DNA from: Mixta hanseatica | Lineage (GTDB): Bacteria > Pseudomonadota > Gammaproteobacteria > Enterobacterales > Enterobacteriaceae | NCBI RefSeq assembly: GCF_023517775.1 | Contig: NZ_CP082904.1 | Location: 620,001 to 684,000, forward strand | Length of the DNA: 64,000 bases | Direction of reading: 5' to 3' | Shown here: piece after piece, positions 9,401 through 17,445 of the stretch | How the letters are laid out: each line of letters starts with the position of its first letter | Position numbering within the stretch: position 1 is the first letter of the stretch | Notes under the pieces: model-generated | The model's input: the letters and a program-made list of their open reading frames with translations, nothing else | Told to the model about the DNA's origin: nothing | Databases searched by the model: none | Translations under genes and position numbers: made by a program

Positions 9401-9989
9401 GTTCTCTGTCGCAGAGCTTGAACAGCTCACGGGCCGAAGCAAGATAAAGACCCCAGGGAGACGTTTCTTTATCGAAGTCGGGTTGCTTGCTGAAGAGCGC
9501 ACTGGCTTCCTGCTCGCTATAAATTTGTATCGTTTGCTGATCCAGAAAACGGTCAAGATCCTGAACGGAGGCCAACGTAAACTTATCGTCATACTGAGGA
9601 GAGAGAAGATCACGCGGGATTTGTGGCTTGCCGGCAGGCAGAAAATGTCCCTCGCGGCTAAGCCAGACAGGGCAGATGACTGGCGTTATTGTCTCAGGGA
9701 AACCGGAAGAACTACTTTTGCTGTGCTCATGTTCCTGCTTAACCCGATAAGCCGCAGGGCGCAGCGTGAGCTTGATAAATTGTTTCTCATCAGGAACGTC
9801 TTTAAACAGCAGGTTCAGGACGTCACTTTCTTTGTCCAGGTAGCCTTGCCCGATTATTTCTGCCGGTACTTTTTGGTATTCGCTCAGCGCCTTATGGGTC
9901 ATTGCGCCACTGCCGCTTTCAGCGTCTGCCAGTGAATTGCGCCAGTAGCGTAGCCATTGTCCGGCTTTTGCTGCACTCATACTTTTCAT
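6441..9989 (-). CDS. UPF1-like SF1 helicase fused to a phospholipase D-type nuclease domain
   Basis: A 1182-residue cytoplasmic protein. The helicase has Walker A (GPPGTGKTT, about residues 298-306), Walker B (LLIIDEAGQ), the GDVHQIQPV motif III, VGVVTPFKAQ, the TVGTVHALQG motif V and the NVAVSRAKD motif VI, all typical of the DNA2/NAM7/UPF1 group. Between motifs Ia and II lies a long Gln/Glu/Leu-rich coiled-coil insert. The C-terminus carries a single HKD motif (HSKLLMAD then GSYNW, from about residue 1118), so it may dimerise to build a PLD nuclease site. Such helicase-PLD fusions occur in mobile and anti-phage contexts. The start may be the second ATG (9980), which has AAGGA at better spacing. 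It converges with the envelope operon. Confidence 0.85.
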   Translation of the reverse strand: MKSMSAAKAGQWLRYWRNSLADAESGSGAMTHKALSEYQKVPAEIIGQGYLDKESDVLNLLFKDVPDEKQFIKLTLRPAAYRVKQEHEHSKSSSSGFPETITPVICPVWLSREGHFLPAGKPQIPRDLLSPQYDDKFTLASVQDLDRFLDQQTIQIYSEQEASALFSKQPDFDKETSPWGLYLASARELFKLCDRERLKARYTNQNGGYLKKIEDAISGSYQILKLYDWLAECKASLPLAESYALENNTQHSPCVNALTQLVTRAGHSNSRFPLAAAQRDALAQVMTMQPGELLAVNGPPGTGKTTFVLSVVASLWVEAAWKETQPPLIIAASTNNQAVTNIIEAFGKDFEENNDPLSGRWLPEMKSYGGYFPAPSLEGEAAKHYHTPSFYKLLENEDYVDRAESAFLTRAQAVLQDTGLTTVKQVKQRIWKEINACYQLMAELEVSWQNFDTLQLKRQQMEPEKRRAALQAELLTLKQDLTGVEDSLTGWLKFCADESLLLSLLDVVPAVANKRRAKRKQFIKNNFSSLACTLADDCSAERLESRLEDWLKKQRKNIEYLEQQLGQIATLQKQYQLAEEEWLQLSAPFRNKKTATASLDEIDRALDISLRFRLFQLAVHYWEARWLLDYQEHDREMLIKNRNGNDAQGLKAVRARWARRMCLTPCIVSTLYSLPGYMTYKVFESEGVFNNEYLINEIDLLIIDEAGQVAPDVAAASFALARRALVIGDVHQIQPVSSQSPVIDIGNLMQHQLLANAADYNELCQQGRSVVEGSVMQIAQQASRYHYLPEAEAGMFLREHRRCYDELISFCNELCYHGLLEPKRGSVDAAEKRPPFPALGYLHIDGLAESPPAGSRINRLEANTIADWLADKRAELEAFYGAKLENIVGVVTPFKAQERLIAEACKSRGIDVGRTEGKMTVGTVHALQGAERKIVLFSAVYSRHSNGRFIDKDSSMLNVAVSRAKDSFLVFGDMEAIDASPRGTPRHLLGEYLARRTDSELIFSVGARPDLLLSCREPRVINNAEAHDACLTEILQLAQQRVVIVSPWVSLFRLRESGILSTMQQAVRRDISVELYTDYRFNTFTNNRFDEEKNTQFSACCTELTAHGIAVRVVNKVHSKLLMADNNFICIGSYNWASAQRQGEYKNFETSVLYSGELKDEIHIQLASLQERIRSDFSAEMT

Positions 9990-10111
9990 CCTTGCCTTAT
10001 GCTTTTCTGACCCTGGCAGGTCTTTAATCAGTTTCGCTTATCATAACGCTAAAGTTTTAGCCCGTCGCTGGCAAGGTGCTTTCTCTTTGCAACGGGTATA
10101 CCACCAGCTAT

Positions 10112-10163
10112 CAGTAGCATGGTGGGCGCGTACGCTCGTTGATATCTATGCCCCATGCTACTG
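10112..10163. repeat. 11-bp inverted repeat at the 3' end of hrpY
   Basis: CAGTAGCATGG (10112-10122) is repeated inverted as CCATGCTACTG (10153-10163), with a 30-base spacer. The right arm overlaps the hrpY stop codon. It may form a transcript-end hairpin for the hrpXY message. No T-run is evident. Confidence 0.5.
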
Positions 10164-10799
10164 CACCAGATGATGGCTAATCGCGTATTTCACGATATCG
10201 GCGTTGGTGGTGAATTTCATTTTTTTCATCAGCCGTGACTTATAGGTGCTGACGGTTTTATTACTGATCACCAGCGCGTCGGCAATGGCGTTTATCGATT
10301 CGCCGTGCGCCAGCATAATCATGATCTGCCGTTCGCGCATCGTCAGGTTTTCATGCGGCGGACGATCGCCGCTCTGATACTGGGAAAAAATAATCTCCTG
10401 CGCCAGCTCGTGATCGATATAGCGCGCGCCACGCGCCACCTGGCGAATCGCGCTCAGCAGCGCCTCCGGGTTTTTATCCTTGGTGATATAGCCCAGCGCG
10501 CCGCAGTAGAGCACCCGGCGGGCGATTTGCGGCTCGTTATACATGCTCAGCACCAGAATGCGCAGCGCCGGATATTGTAGGGTAATGCGGTTAATCAGAT
10601 CCTCGCCGCTGATGCCGGGCATGGAAATATCCAGCAGCAGCAGATCGATGCCGCCTTCGCGCAGCCGTTCCAGCACCTGGCCGCCGTCTGCCGCCTCGCC
10701 GACCACGTTAATGCCGTCATCCAGCAGGAAAATCTGCTTCAGCCCCTCACGCATAATGGCGTGGTCGTCAGCAATCATCAGGCGTATGGCTTGCGTCAT
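10158..10799 (-). CDS. hrpY: HrpY, NarL/LuxR-type response regulator
   Basis: Cytoplasmic response regulator that, when phosphorylated by HrpX, activates hrpS in Erwinia and Pantoea. The receiver has the acidic pocket (IADDH), the phospho-acceptor Asp57 (LLLLDISMPG) and the switch Lys (ITKDK). The C-terminal LuxR helix-turn-helix is clear (LTMRERQIM, ISNKTVSTYKSRL). The start at 10799 gives 213 residues, the usual length, and lies 7 bases after the hrpX stop; an upstream in-frame ATG at 10817 would overlap hrpX by 11 bases. Place next to hrpX and hrpL matches the Hrp1 clusters of Erwiniaceae. Confidence 0.92.
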   Translation of the reverse strand: MTQAIRLMIADDHAIMREGLKQIFLLDDGINVVGEAADGGQVLERLREGGIDLLLLDISMPGISGEDLINRITLQYPALRILVLSMYNEPQIARRVLYCGALGYITKDKNPEALLSAIRQVARGARYIDHELAQEIIFSQYQSGDRPPHENLTMRERQIMIMLAHGESINAIADALVISNKTVSTYKSRLMKKMKFTTNADIVKYAISHHLVQ

Positions 10800-10806
10800 G
10801 GGTCGC

Positions 10807-12306
10807 TCACTTATCAATCTTGTTAAACAGGGCGCGGGAAAGGCCGCGCGCGCGGTGCGGAAAACTCAACTGTACGCGCGTGCCTTCGCCGGGACGGCTG
10901 TCGATACACACCTCGCCGTTCAGCATCGCCGCCCGTTCCACCATGCCCGGCAGCCCCCAGGCGTTAGGCCGCACATGCTGCATATCAAAGCCCTTGCCGT
11001 TATCCACTACATCAATCCGCAGTTTATCGCCATCCTGCTTCACAAAGATATAAACGCTGCTGGCTTTGGCATGGCGCTGCACGTTGGTCAGCGACTCCTG
11101 CACCACACGAAAGGCGGCGGTCACGCACTCATCGCTCAGGCGCAGCGCTTTCTGCTGTGGCGGGATAAAAATACAGCGGGTGGTGTTGTGCTTGTTAAAC
11201 TCATCGCGCAGCCACTCCAGCGCCGGCACCAGGCCAAGGTTGAGCATATTCGGGCGTAGGCGGGTAGAGACATCGCGCACGACCTGGATGGTGCTGTCGA
11301 CCAGCTGCATCAGGTTATCTACCTGCTGATGCACCGCTTCGCCCGCCTGCGGCGACTGCATGCGGATCAGCGACAGGCCGACGCGCAGCGAGGTCAAATG
11401 CTGCCCCAGTTCATCATGGATCTCATGGGCGAGGTGTTTGCGCTCCGCCTCGCGCTGCGCCTCCTGATTACGCGCCAGCAGGCGCAACTGCTGATGCGCT
11501 TCACGCAGCTCCTCTTCCGCCAGGCGGATGCCGGTAATATCGCGTCCAACCGTCAACACGCTTTCCAGCTCGCCGTGCAGATCAAATTCCGGCACGCTGC
11601 GTACGTGCAGAATACGTCGGCGGCTGCCCTGGGTCAGCGTTAGCTCGCCTTCCGCCTCGCTGCCGCTCGCCATGCTTTGCGATACCAGTCGCAGCAGCGC
11701 CATGCCGGTCTCGTTATGCGGCACCGCTTCGGTTAGCTGCCGACGATAGATCTCCTGCTCGTGCCCTTCAAACCATTTCAGCACCGGCGGATTGACGTAA
11801 ACGCAGCGCAGTGTCAGATCGAAGCGGGCGATCATATCCGGCGAGTTTTCTACCAGCGCGCGGAACTGCTTCTCGCGCAGCAGCTGCACCGCCTCTTTCT
11901 GTTTTAGCTCGCGCACGTCGCGCACCACGCACAGCGCATGCGCTTCGCCGCCATGCAGATAATGGCTGGAGCTCACCTGAACGGAAATCGGTTCTCCCCG
12001 GCTCGGCGTATGCTGTGAGGTAAAGGTGATGCCCTCCGGGCGCATGGTCAATTTCCACCATAGCGCGGTGACGTCATCATCCTGCAATTCATGATCGATA
12101 ACGGCGAAACTAAGCCGCATTAAGGCGTGCGGGGAATATCCCATTAATTTACACGCCTTCTCGTTGACATATTTTATGCGCAGATTGCGATCCACTAAAT
12201 AAATCGCATCATGAATACGATCCAGCGCGATAGATGAAAGACTATCAGGCGGCGTCAGCGCGGGATTAAGGCAATGAGAATAATTCTGCAATAATGCGAT
12301 CTCCAT
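10807..12306 (-). CDS. hrpX: HrpX, PAS-domain sensor histidine kinase
   Basis: Cognate kinase of HrpY, 499 residues. It has no transmembrane segment or signal peptide, so it senses something inside the cell. Two PAS domains are visible (residues about 25-135, LDRIHDAIYLVDRN; and about 148-265, LVENSPDMIARFD). A HisKA_3 dimerisation helix follows with the phospho-accepting His294 (HLAHEIHDELGQHL), then a HATPase domain (VVQESLTNVQRHAKAS, VDNGKGFD, GLPGMVERA). This is the cytoplasmic NarX-like layout known for HrpX. It precedes hrpY in the same transcript. Confidence 0.92.
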   Translation of the reverse strand: MEIALLQNYSHCLNPALTPPDSLSSIALDRIHDAIYLVDRNLRIKYVNEKACKLMGYSPHALMRLSFAVIDHELQDDDVTALWWKLTMRPEGITFTSQHTPSRGEPISVQVSSSHYLHGGEAHALCVVRDVRELKQKEAVQLLREKQFRALVENSPDMIARFDLTLRCVYVNPPVLKWFEGHEQEIYRRQLTEAVPHNETGMALLRLVSQSMASGSEAEGELTLTQGSRRRILHVRSVPEFDLHGELESVLTVGRDITGIRLAEEELREAHQQLRLLARNQEAQREAERKHLAHEIHDELGQHLTSLRVGLSLIRMQSPQAGEAVHQQVDNLMQLVDSTIQVVRDVSTRLRPNMLNLGLVPALEWLRDEFNKHNTTRCIFIPPQQKALRLSDECVTAAFRVVQESLTNVQRHAKASSVYIFVKQDGDKLRIDVVDNGKGFDMQHVRPNAWGLPGMVERAAMLNGEVCIDSRPGEGTRVQLSFPHRARGLSRALFNKIDK

Positions 12307-12406
12307 TTTCTGACATCATTTATCAGCGTTCTAAAATTATAGCGCCGTGCCAACAGAATAAACTTTCCCACCAGATTGACCTTATCCGCGCGATGTCAGA
12401 ATAATC

Positions 12407-12946
12407 TCAGGCATAAACGCGGTTTTTTAACGCTTCTCTGGCGCGGGAAAGTCGCGAGCGTACGGTCCCTACCGGAATATTAAGCTGTTGCGCGACATCC
12501 TGATAGCTGCCGTCATGGCCGACCAGAATGGATAGCATCGTTTTCAGATCCTCCGGCAACGTTTCGATCGAGGCCAGCGTAGCGCCTAAAACGCGTTCAT
12601 TTTCCGTGATATCGCTCGGATCGCTGTCGTAATGCATATCGGTAAGAATATCATCGTTCAGCGTATCAAATAAAAAGCGTCCCTGCTGGCTTTTATAATA
12701 ATTACGAATCAGATTAATCGCGATACCAAACATCCAGGTTTCCGGCCGCGAAGCGCCGATAAATTTATGACCGTTGCGCAGTACCTCAAGGCAGGTCATC
12801 TGCGCAATATCTTCTACGTCTTCATGATTCGCCACGCGCTTACGGATGAAATTCAGTAATTTCTTATTATTTTTTTTAAAAACGTCCGTCCAGTCGATAG
12901 CAACGGCAGGAACGGTAATTGGCTGGTTAGCTGTGACCTTGATCAT
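12407..12946 (-). CDS. hrpL: HrpL, ECF sigma factor of the Hrp regulon
   Basis: Alternative sigma factor that directs RNA polymerase to hrp boxes. At 179 residues it has the usual HrpL size. Sigma2 (VANHEDVEDIAQMTCLEVLR, PETWMFGIAINLIRN) and sigma4 (LPEDLKTMLSILVGHDGSYQDVA, PVGTVRSRLSRAREALKN) regions are intact. I chose the ATG at 12946 (MIKVTANQ) because a longer reading frame would extend through the sigma54 promoter at 12992-13006; GGAG lies upstream at a normal spacing. It is divergent from hrpJ, its own target. Confidence 0.92.
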   Translation of the reverse strand: MIKVTANQPITVPAVAIDWTDVFKKNNKKLLNFIRKRVANHEDVEDIAQMTCLEVLRNGHKFIGASRPETWMFGIAINLIRNYYKSQQGRFLFDTLNDDILTDMHYDSDPSDITENERVLGATLASIETLPEDLKTMLSILVGHDGSYQDVAQQLNIPVGTVRSRLSRAREALKNRVYA

Positions 12947-12991
12947 ATTATTTTCTCCAGGGGAATTGGCTACGGGAACGCATTGGCTATA

Positions 12992-13006
12992 GCAAGCGCT
13001 GTGCCA
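12992..13006 (-). promoter_or_regulatory. Sigma54 promoter of hrpL
   Basis: On the minus strand this reads TGGCAC-AGCGC-TTGC, a perfect -24/-12 sigma54 element with the correct 5-base spacer. It lies about 45 bases before the hrpL ATG. It is the expected target of the enhancer-binding protein HrpS encoded at 38128-39120. Confidence 0.92.
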
Positions 13007-13175
13007 GGAGAAATAAATCAACTAACAGCTTGTTTTTATTATTTGTGGATTAACCAACCAGGATATTTCTGAGAAAAAAACGGCAAAAAGGGTTTTATTT
13101 ACTGTGCCATTTTTTACACAAGTTTCCTGACTTAATTATTTCGGCGCGGTGAGAATTTTTTATTTCCTTTTTCAG

Positions 13176-13203
13176 GGAACCCGACACGCAGAAGCGCCAC
13201 ATA
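13176..13203 (+). promoter_or_regulatory. hrp box upstream of hrpJ
   Basis: GGAACC (13176-13181), a 15-base spacer, then CCACATA (13197-13203): a full HrpL-type promoter. It lies 30 bases upstream of the hrpJ ATG and should drive the hrpJ-hrcU operon. It also excludes the longer reading frame that begins at 13149. Confidence 0.93.
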
Positions 13204-13232
13204 ACCGGGGTCAACCTGATGAGGAACGGGCG

Positions 13233-14354
13233 ATGCTGAAGACCCCAACGCTGCCGCTGATGCCACACCCTTTTAAAGCCCTGATGAAAGCGGCCGACAG
13301 CGGCCCGGAGAAAAACGCCAGCCGGGCGGCGGAAAACACGGCTGCCGCCAGCGCCAACGATATGAAAGAAGAAGTGGGGCTGATGTTCTCCGAGCGTGCT
13401 GAAAGCCAGAAAAAGGCCGAGCAGCGCCGCACGCAGCAGCAGCATCTGCGCCACCGGCAAAACCTGGGCAAGGTCCAACTGCATAAACTTTACGCGATGC
13501 TTGATTCCGGTGACCAGGCGCGGCGGGATGCGCATCTCAGCCAGCTGCGCGATGCGCTCAAGCGTAAGCCGCCGGCGGATACCGATGAGCTGCTGGCACA
13601 GCTGGATAACGATCCGGCTCGTTGCGATCTGCTGCTGCGCGTAATGGAGCGCGAAGCGCGCGAGCAGGGCGACGATGAACTTTGCCACACTATCAACAAC
13701 CATTTGCAGACGCTGCAAACTCAACACGGCGAGCGCCTGCGGGCCGGTCTGAACACCGCCGCCGCTTTCGCGGAATTTAGCGCGCATCCGCAGCAGCGCC
13801 AGACGCTGCGCAATCTCTATTACGACAGCATCGTTCATCAGCAGTCAGCAATCGCCATGGTTGATCTGCTGCTGGCGCATACCGAACCGCAGCAGTTTAC
13901 CTCTGGCCTGCGCACCTTACAGCGGGCGTTGGCGGATGACATCGCCGCGCTGGCTTCCTCCATCAGCACCGGCGCGCTGCGCCATATTCAGATCGGCCTG
14001 GCGGAAGCGCGTCAGGTGAGGCATACGCTGGAAGAGAGCCAGAAACTGCTGAATCGCATGGCGGGCAAAATGACGCTGCATGCCGTCAGCGCGGTAGATC
14101 TGACGCGTCGCCTGCTGCATCTCAGCCAACACGGCGCCTGGCAACAGGATTTACAGCAGTTAGGCGACGAGATAGTGGCGCACGCCAACACCCGCCAGCT
14201 GTCGATGTTTTTTAATGCGCTACTGCCGCTGGTACGCAGCCTGCCGCTGGCGCTGTGGAAAGTCAAAGATGGACGCAAAACTACCCTGGCGCTGCTGGCA
14301 AGCCACAGTAGCACGCTGTTGAATAATGAACGTAAACAGGCGCGCGGCGCCTGA
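13233..14354 (+). CDS. hrpJ: HrpJ, type III secretion gatekeeper (SctW family)
   Basis: A 373-residue soluble protein of the YopN/SctW family that controls the order of secretion at the export gate. It is recognised mainly by its place as first gene of the hrcV operon and by its size and composition: an Ala/Gln-rich, all-helical protein with an N-terminal region rich in small residues. The ATG at 13233 follows GAGGAACGG and lies just downstream of the hrp box; the longer frame is impossible for an HrpL transcript. Spacing to hrcV is 23 bases. Confidence 0.85.
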   Translation: MLKTPTLPLMPHPFKALMKAADSGPEKNASRAAENTAAASANDMKEEVGLMFSERAESQKKAEQRRTQQQHLRHRQNLGKVQLHKLYAMLDSGDQARRDAHLSQLRDALKRKPPADTDELLAQLDNDPARCDLLLRVMEREAREQGDDELCHTINNHLQTLQTQHGERLRAGLNTAAAFAEFSAHPQQRQTLRNLYYDSIVHQQSAIAMVDLLLAHTEPQQFTSGLRTLQRALADDIAALASSISTGALRHIQIGLAEARQVRHTLEESQKLLNRMAGKMTLHAVSAVDLTRRLLHLSQHGAWQQDLQQLGDEIVAHANTRQLSMFFNALLPLVRSLPLALWKVKDGRKTTLALLASHSSTLLNNERKQARGA

Positions 14355-14377
14355 GCGCCAGGCCAGAGAGACGTAAG

Positions 14378-16588
14378 ATGAACGGCTTATTTTTAATCCT
14401 GAATAAAATCGCCATCAGCGCCATGCAGCGCTCAGAGATTGTCGGCGCCGCCTTCGCCATGGCGCTGGTATTTATACTGATTATTCCGCTGCCGCTGGCG
14501 CTGATCGATACGCTGATTGCGCTGAATATCTGCCTTTCCTCGCTGCTGATCGTACTGGCGATGTATCTGCCGAAGCCGCTGGCGTTTTCCACCTTCCCGG
14601 CGGTGCTGCTGTTAACCACCATGTTTCGTCTGGCGCTGTCGATTTCCGTAACGCGCCAGATCCTGATCCAGCAGGATGCAGGCCATATCGTGGAGGCGTT
14701 CGGCAGCTTCGTGGTCGGCGGCAACCTGGCGGTGGGCATGGTGATGTTTTTGATCCTGACGGTAGTGAACTTTCTGGTGATCACCAAAGGATCGGAGCGC
14801 GTGGCGGAGGTGGCGGCGCGCTTTACCCTCGACGCGATGCCCGGCAAACAGATGTCGATCGACAGCGATCTACGCGCCGGGTTGATCGATGTGCATCAGG
14901 CCAAAGCGCGCCGTAGCGATCTGGCGAAAGAGAGCCAGCTGTTCGGGGCGATGGACGGCGCGATGAAATTCGTGAAGGGCGACGCCATCGCCGCGCTGGT
15001 GATCCTGTTTATCAATCTGATCGGTGGCATCAGCATTGGGGTGTTGCAGGTGGGGATGTCGGCGGGCGAGGCGATGCACGTTTTCTCGATCCTGACGATT
15101 GGCGACGGACTGATTGCTCAGATCCCGGCGCTGCTGATCTCGTTGACCGCCGGGATGATCATTACCCGCGTTTCCTCAGACAACGACAACATTGAGGCGC
15201 CCAATATCGGCCGCGAAATCGCCGAACAGCTTACCAGTCAGCCGAAAGCGTGGATCCTCGCCTCAATGGGAATGCTGGGCTTTGCGCTGGTGCCGGGGAT
15301 GCCGGGCATGGTGTTTACCCTGTTGGCGCTGATTACCCTGAGCAGCGGCGGCTTTCAGGTGTGGCGCGCGCGACATACGCTGCGGCTGGCGCAGCCGCAG
15401 ATCGAAAACGAAGTGATCCCGCCAGAGCTGAATGGCCGGGAGGATCTGCGCCAGTTCAACCCGACGCGGCCTTATTTAATCCAGTTCCCCACCGACTGTC
15501 GCGGCAAGGCGGAAACCCTCGATCTGGTACAGGAGATCCGTCGTCTGCGCAACCGCATCGTCTACAACTTTGGCTTTACCCTGCCAGCGTTTGATATTGA
15601 ATTCAGCGACAAACTGAGCGCGGATGAGTTCCGCTTTTCAGTCTATGAGATCCCCAAAGTGGTGGGCACCTTTAATACCGCCTGCCTCGCCGTAGAGGCG
15701 CGCTGGCTGCAGAGCCTGAGCGAAGAAGAGCAGCGCCAGCTGGCGCAAAGCGATGAACCGCCGGCGCTGCCGGAAACGGCCGGGGATGAGGCCGCGCAGG
15801 CGGCAGCGCTGCCCGCGCCACAACCCGCGTTGGGCCAGGCTACGCGTCAGGAAAGCGATTATCTCTGGCTGCCGCCCGATCATCCGCTATTGGAAAATGA
15901 AGAGGTAACGCGCTGGAGCGCCGCCGAACTGCTGCTGAAACGGATGGAAAACGCCATTCACGCCAGCAGCCCGCACTTTATCGGCCTGCAGGAAACCCGC
16001 GCGCTGATGGGCTGGCTGGAGAGCGAACAGCCGGAGCTGGCACAGGAGCTACAGCGCGTGATGCCATTGGCGCGCTTCTCCAGCGTGCTGCAAAAGCTGG
16101 TGGCAGAGCGTATCCCGCTACGTTCAGTGCGCGCCATCGCCGAAGCGTTAATCGAGCATGGCCAGCATGAGCGCGATGTGTTTCTGCTAACCGAGCAGGT
16201 GCGCATTACGCTGAAAACCCACCTTTGCTATCAATACAGCCAGGCGGACGGCATCCACGCCTGGCTGCTGGCGCCGGAACTGGAAGAGGGACTGCGCGAC
16301 AGCCTGCGTCAGACGCAAAACGATCTTTTCTTCGCTCTGAGCCAGGAACAGATCCAGGCAGTGCATCAGCAAATGCGGCACGCCTTCACCACCGGCAACG
16401 AACAACGGGCGGTGCTGCTGGCGGCGCAGGACCTGCGCGGCCCGCTGCGCGCGCTGATCGCCGAATCCTTCCATCAGGTTCCGGTGCTTTCGTTTGCTGA
16501 GCTGGAACCGGCGCTGGCGGTGCATGTGCTGGGGCGTCTGGAAGCGGATGCTCTCTTTTATTCACTCACCACCTGGGAGGGAGAATAA
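14378..16588 (+). CDS. hrcV: HrcV, type III export gate protein (SctV/FlhA family)
   Basis: Major inner-membrane export gate component, which forms the cytoplasmic nonameric ring that receives chaperone-substrate complexes. The N-terminal half carries the multi-span domain with the FHIPEP-type signature region (ALSISVTRQILI, GERVAEVAARFTLDAMPGKQMSIDSDLRAG). The C-terminal half is the cytosolic domain (LRQFNPTRPYLIQFP, LWLPPDHPLLENEEV). The length is 736 residues, slightly longer than usual; a Pro/Ala-rich insert lies around residues 460-495. Its stop overlaps the hrpQ start by one base. Confidence 0.95.
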   Translation: MNGLFLILNKIAISAMQRSEIVGAAFAMALVFILIIPLPLALIDTLIALNICLSSLLIVLAMYLPKPLAFSTFPAVLLLTTMFRLALSISVTRQILIQQDAGHIVEAFGSFVVGGNLAVGMVMFLILTVVNFLVITKGSERVAEVAARFTLDAMPGKQMSIDSDLRAGLIDVHQAKARRSDLAKESQLFGAMDGAMKFVKGDAIAALVILFINLIGGISIGVLQVGMSAGEAMHVFSILTIGDGLIAQIPALLISLTAGMIITRVSSDNDNIEAPNIGREIAEQLTSQPKAWILASMGMLGFALVPGMPGMVFTLLALITLSSGGFQVWRARHTLRLAQPQIENEVIPPELNGREDLRQFNPTRPYLIQFPTDCRGKAETLDLVQEIRRLRNRIVYNFGFTLPAFDIEFSDKLSADEFRFSVYEIPKVVGTFNTACLAVEARWLQSLSEEEQRQLAQSDEPPALPETAGDEAAQAAALPAPQPALGQATRQESDYLWLPPDHPLLENEEVTRWSAAELLLKRMENAIHASSPHFIGLQETRALMGWLESEQPELAQELQRVMPLARFSSVLQKLVAERIPLRSVRAIAEALIEHGQHERDVFLLTEQVRITLKTHLCYQYSQADGIHAWLLAPELEEGLRDSLRQTQNDLFFALSQEQIQAVHQQMRHAFTTGNEQRAVLLAAQDLRGPLRALIAESFHQVPVLSFAELEPALAVHVLGRLEADALFYSLTTWEGE

Positions 16589-17445
16589 TGTTTGAACTGC
16601 GCGTACTGTCGGGGCTGCACTGCGGAGCCGCGCTGCCGCTCAGCGGCGAATGCTGGCAGATTGGCGCATCGACGCAGGCCGATCTGCTGCTCAGTGATGA
16701 GAGCCTGGCCGGCAGCGAGCGCTGGCTGCATCGCCGCGAGGATAGCTGGTGGCTGGCGGAAACGGAGCAGGCCAGCGACGGCCAGCCGGTGACGCTGGAA
16801 GAACCCTTTGCGCTGGCGGGCGTTTGGCTGTGCGTGGCGCAGGCCAGCACGCCGTGGCATGAAGCGGCCGCGCTGCCTGCCAGCGCCTTTACGCCTGCCG
16901 CCGCCGTGGCGGAAGAGGCAGTGGCGAGCGGTACGCCGCGCTGGATGCGTGGCGTGATGTTCGCTCTACTGTTGCTGTTCAGCTTTACCGTGGTGAGCTG
17001 GATATTACAGCCGACGGTCGCCCAGCCGACCGCCGGCGAAAGCACGCGTCCCGCCTGGGGAACGGTGGAGGATCTGCGCGCGCCGCTGCAAATCATGCTG
17101 CGCGAGCGCGATCTCGCCAACAGCGTAAAAATCACCCGTCAGGGCGATCGTCTGCTGCTGAGCGGCACCCTGACCAAACCGCAAATCACCGTTTTTAACC
17201 GCATGATGACCCGCTTCTACGCACGCTACAGCGCCGCTGCGCCGGTAACCAGCGCGGTGCGGCCGCTGGAGAAAAAGCTGCCGTTTCGTATTGTGCAGAT
17301 CGCCACCGGGTCACGCGCCAATATCGTGACCGATGAAGGCGATCGTTTATTTATTGGCGATCAGATTGGCGATCTGCGGCTGGTGTCGATCACTGACGAT
17401 CGAATCGAATTTAGCGGGCACGATCCTATTACGGTGAAATGGTAA
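16588..17445 (+). CDS. hrpQ: HrpQ, inner-membrane ring protein (SctD family)
   Basis: A 285-residue bitopic protein that forms the outer inner-membrane ring of the injectisome. It has an N-terminal cytoplasmic FHA-like domain (LRVLSGLHCGAALPLSG, ADLLLSDESL), one transmembrane segment at about residues 124-142 (RGVMFALLLLFSFTVVSWI) and a periplasmic ring-building part. It is shorter than P. syringae HrpQ, but the order is typical. It starts at the hrcV stop and ends in a TAATG overlap with hrcN. Confidence 0.88.
   Translation: MFELRVLSGLHCGAALPLSGECWQIGASTQADLLLSDESLAGSERWLHRREDSWWLAETEQASDGQPVTLEEPFALAGVWLCVAQASTPWHEAAALPASAFTPAAAVAEEAVASGTPRWMRGVMFALLLLFSFTVVSWILQPTVAQPTAGESTRPAWGTVEDLRAPLQIMLRERDLANSVKITRQGDRLLLSGTLTKPQITVFNRMMTRFYARYSAAAPVTSAVRPLEKKLPFRIVQIATGSRANIVTDEGDRLFIGDQIGDLRLVSITDDRIEFSGHDPITVKW

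Noticed and set aside
2416..9989. Assignment of the envelope operon and helicase to the known Zorya system
   Set aside because: ZorA/ZorB motifs are absent, the OmpA gene is a lipoprotein without a MotB-like span, and the helicase is UPF1-like and convergent, not SNF2-type in the same operon.
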